From contig NZ_MPDK01000007.1 of the NCBI RefSeq assembly GCF_003144315.1, forward strand, positions 1-64,000: a stretch of DNA of 64,000 nt, given 5' to 3'. Shown in pieces: positions 62,337 through 64,000 of the stretch; position 1 is the first letter of the stretch, and every line of letters starts with the position of its first letter. The notes beneath the pieces were generated by a model. It worked only from the letters and a program-made list of their open reading frames with translations, had not been told where the DNA came from and did not search any database. The position numbers were made by a program, and so were the translations under genes. The DNA comes from Sulfoacidibacillus thermotolerans (lineage in GTDB: Bacteria > Bacillota > Bacilli > Alicyclobacillales > SLC66).

Positions 62337-63772
62337 TGGCAGAACAACGCTCGCATTGCGATTTGTGGTTAGCGGAAATTTTAAACGTTGTTGATGTGGG
62401 GATTCACGCAGTCGATATTCAAGGGGTGACTATTTACTACAACCAAAGTGCAGCCAAATTGGATGGAGTAAATCCTCATGAAGTGATCGGACGACATGTA
62501 CTTGATGTTTTTCCTTCGCTCTCAGAAGAGACGAGTTCGCTCCTGCGCGTGTTGCGCTCTGGCGAAAAAATTTCCCATCGTCAACAGACATACACGAATT
62601 TCCGTGGGCAAGAAGTGCACACCTCCAATACGACCATTCCGGTCTATTCTGGAGCAAAGCTGATCGGTGCGCTTGAAGTTGCAACAGACATGACAGAAGT
62701 TAAGCATCTCGCAGAGAAAGTTGTGAACTTGCAGGCGGCAACCATGCCGCAGCAAAAGAAGCATCCCGCAGGGGGAACTGTTGACTATACACTTTCTCAC
62801 TTGATCACGAATTCAGCGTCTGTGAAAGCAGTGATTATGTTAGCACATAAGGTGGCCCACACTTCCTCTCCGGTGCTCGTGTATGGCGAAACGGGAACGG
62901 AAAAGGAACTTTTAGTGCAAGGGATACACAGTGCAAGTCCGCGAGCACAGCAGCCATTTATTGCGCAAAATTGTGCAGCTTTACCAGAGCCTTTGCTAGA
63001 AGGAATTTTATTTGGCACGGTGAAAGGGAGTTTCACTGGTGCTGAAAATCGCCCTGGCTTGTTTGAACTTGCGCATGGAGGAACGCTTTTTTTAGATGAG
63101 TTGAATTCAATGCCGCTTGATTTACAAGCGAAGTTGTTACGTGTCTTAGAGGACCATAAAGTGCGGCGTTTAGGAGATAATAAACTCATCCCAGTCGATG
63201 TACGCATTATGGTTGCGATGAATATAGATCCTGAAGAAGCTGTTCAAAAGGGGATTTTGCGGCCTGATCTATATTACCGCATTCGTGTTGCTGCATTGCA
63301 TTTACCGCCACTGAGGGAGCGTCGTGAGGATATCCCCTTACTCGTCAATCACTTTGTTCAGGTATTTAATCATCGCTTTGCAAAACATGTTCGTGAGATT
63401 GCTCCAGATGCATTGAATTTCTTACTTCACGCAGAATGGCCGGGGAATGTTCGAGAGCTAAAACATGCGCTTGAGGCAGCCATGATCGTTGTTGAAGGAG
63501 ATCGTATTGAATGTGACCATTTGCCAATCTACCTGCAAAATGGGAGAGGAAAGACCTCTGATTCGCCTTCTTGGACTGTTTCAACGCTAGCAGAAGCAAA
63601 CTCGGAAGAAGTGTTTATGCCGATCAACCTGAAGCAAAAGTTGGCTGAAGTTGAGCGGGAATGGTTACATCAGGCCTTGCAAAAAGCAGATGGCAACATT
63701 GCATTGGCAGCAGAATATCTAGGGTTGCCTCGGCAAACGTTACAATCCAAACTAAAAAAGTATGGGGTTTGA
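62336..63772 (+). CDS. Sigma-54-dependent activator, PAS-AAA-Fis (RocR-like), altered Walker A
   Basis: A 478-aa regulator. GTG 62336 follows GGAGG (62321-62325) at 10 bases; ATG 62327 overlaps the site. Order: PAS domain (about 15-125, VGIHAVDIQGVTIYYN), AAA+ domain with GETGTEKE, GSFTGAENRPGLFE, LFLDELNSM and NVRELKHALE, and a C-terminal Fis-type helix-turn-helix (NIALAAEYLGLPRQTLQSKLKKYG). In the Walker A motif Glu189 (GAA) replaces the expected Gly. Targets would need a -24/-12 promoter; none is seen here. RocR-like proteins control arginine or amino-acid use. Confidence 0.85.
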   Translation: MAEQRSHCDLWLAEILNVVDVGIHAVDIQGVTIYYNQSAAKLDGVNPHEVIGRHVLDVFPSLSEETSSLLRVLRSGEKISHRQQTYTNFRGQEVHTSNTTIPVYSGAKLIGALEVATDMTEVKHLAEKVVNLQAATMPQQKKHPAGGTVDYTLSHLITNSASVKAVIMLAHKVAHTSSPVLVYGETGTEKELLVQGIHSASPRAQQPFIAQNCAALPEPLLEGILFGTVKGSFTGAENRPGLFELAHGGTLFLDELNSMPLDLQAKLLRVLEDHKVRRLGDNKLIPVDVRIMVAMNIDPEEAVQKGILRPDLYYRIRVAALHLPPLRERREDIPLLVNHFVQVFNHRFAKHVREIAPDALNFLLHAEWPGNVRELKHALEAAMIVVEGDRIECDHLPIYLQNGRGKTSDSPSWTVSTLAEANSEEVFMPINLKQKLAEVEREWLHQALQKADGNIALAAEYLGLPRQTLQSKLKKYGV

Positions 63773-64000
63773 ACAGTTTTTATTGAATCATGTATAGTTT
63801 TCCTGCAGATGAGCCAAAATAAAAGTGCGATGGATGAGAGGGTGTGGTTGCGTTGGAAAACGAAACTCAGCACTCAGCGGAAGATGATACGTCCACTTCG
63901 TGAGAAGCTGGAGGGATGTGCTAAAGACAACTCCACAGTTGTTTCCGCGTCTATTTTAGCTTTCGGGAAGGGAATTTCTATCTGACGATTCTTCCATCGC
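63773..64000 (+). other. Right-edge region, no assigned gene
   Basis: A 58-codon frame (63809-63985) has no ribosome site. A 16-codon frame (TTG 63853 to TGA 63903, MENETQHSAEDDTSTS) has GAGAGGGTG 8 bases upstream. They may be the damaged start of a downstream gene or chance frames. A small ACAACT-CCAC-AGTTGT hairpin lies near 63930. Confidence 0.3.

Overview
The window reads as a chromosomal segment of an endospore-forming, low-to-mid GC Bacillota, class Bacilli, most likely in or near the Alicyclobacillaceae (inference). The evidence is an alpha/beta small acid-soluble spore protein, the complete walRKHIJ-htr-rlmH block, a menaquinone operon, DUF1934/YwiB beside speE-speB, a YqfQ-like protein, strong AGGAGG-type ribosome sites and frequent TTG/GTG starts. 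The gene complement suggests an aerobic heterotroph that can grow on acetate (acs, isocitrate lyase, citrate synthase). It also carries a FixABCX electron-transfer module, which is uncommon in Bacilli as far as I know. No nitrogenase, prophage, CRISPR array or intact transposon is visible; the only mobile DNA is the 3' tail of a group II intron at the left edge.

Layout. 1-69: intron tail. 290-3185: membrane protein with an internal duplication, BNR-repeat lipoprotein, DinB-like protein. 3305-5257: acs (minus strand) with a cre-like site. 5433-6911: two-part methyltransferase. 7186-10808: fixABCX. 10873-12378: a 43-aa zinc-ribbon protein and aceA (minus). 12636-15907: mtnA, HD-GYP protein, trxB. 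16032-23549: menA diverging from menB-menE-menF-menD-menH, with a paired palindromic operator at the menB promoter. 23546-27576: cbiB with a 28-aa membrane peptide upstream, panD, thrC and an RNase Z gene that appears to start with CTG. 27672-32618: NlpC/P60 hydrolase, SAM-I riboswitch with metY, lgt, citrate synthase. 32687-34258: SASP, CBS protein, DUF4383 protein, 70-aa orphan. 34393-36869: pstCAB without pstS. 36845-42473: M23 peptidase, a repeat-bearing Q/S/Y/N-rich protein, a ThyX-like protein with a degenerate signature, speD behind a structured leader, PepSY protein, NicO-like transporter, stress-type protein. 42605-42762: tRNA-Ala and tRNA-Asp. 42932-50381: walRKHIJ, HtrA-type protease, rlmH. 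50427-57599: M32 carboxypeptidase, SGNH hydrolase, two conserved hypotheticals, aspB, class A PBP. 57752-63772: speE-speB-ywiB, EcsC protein, YwfO-like HD protein, and a sigma-54 activator with an altered Walker A motif.

How the genes connect. Polyamine synthesis is split between speD (about 40 kb) and speE-speB (about 58 kb). SAM use and sulfur metabolism link speD, mtnA (methylthioadenosine salvage) and metY under its SAM-I riboswitch. FixABCX would feed electrons to the quinone pool made by the men genes. acs, aceA and citrate synthase form an acetate and glyoxylate-shunt set.

The strongest candidates for something undescribed are: the roughly 160-nt speD leader with mutually exclusive stems and an anti-Shine-Dalgarno; the twin operator at menB; the VMxADR repeat protein; the ThyX-like protein without the RHR motif; and two microproteins (43 and 28 aa). 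All function calls come from reading motifs by eye; no database search was run.
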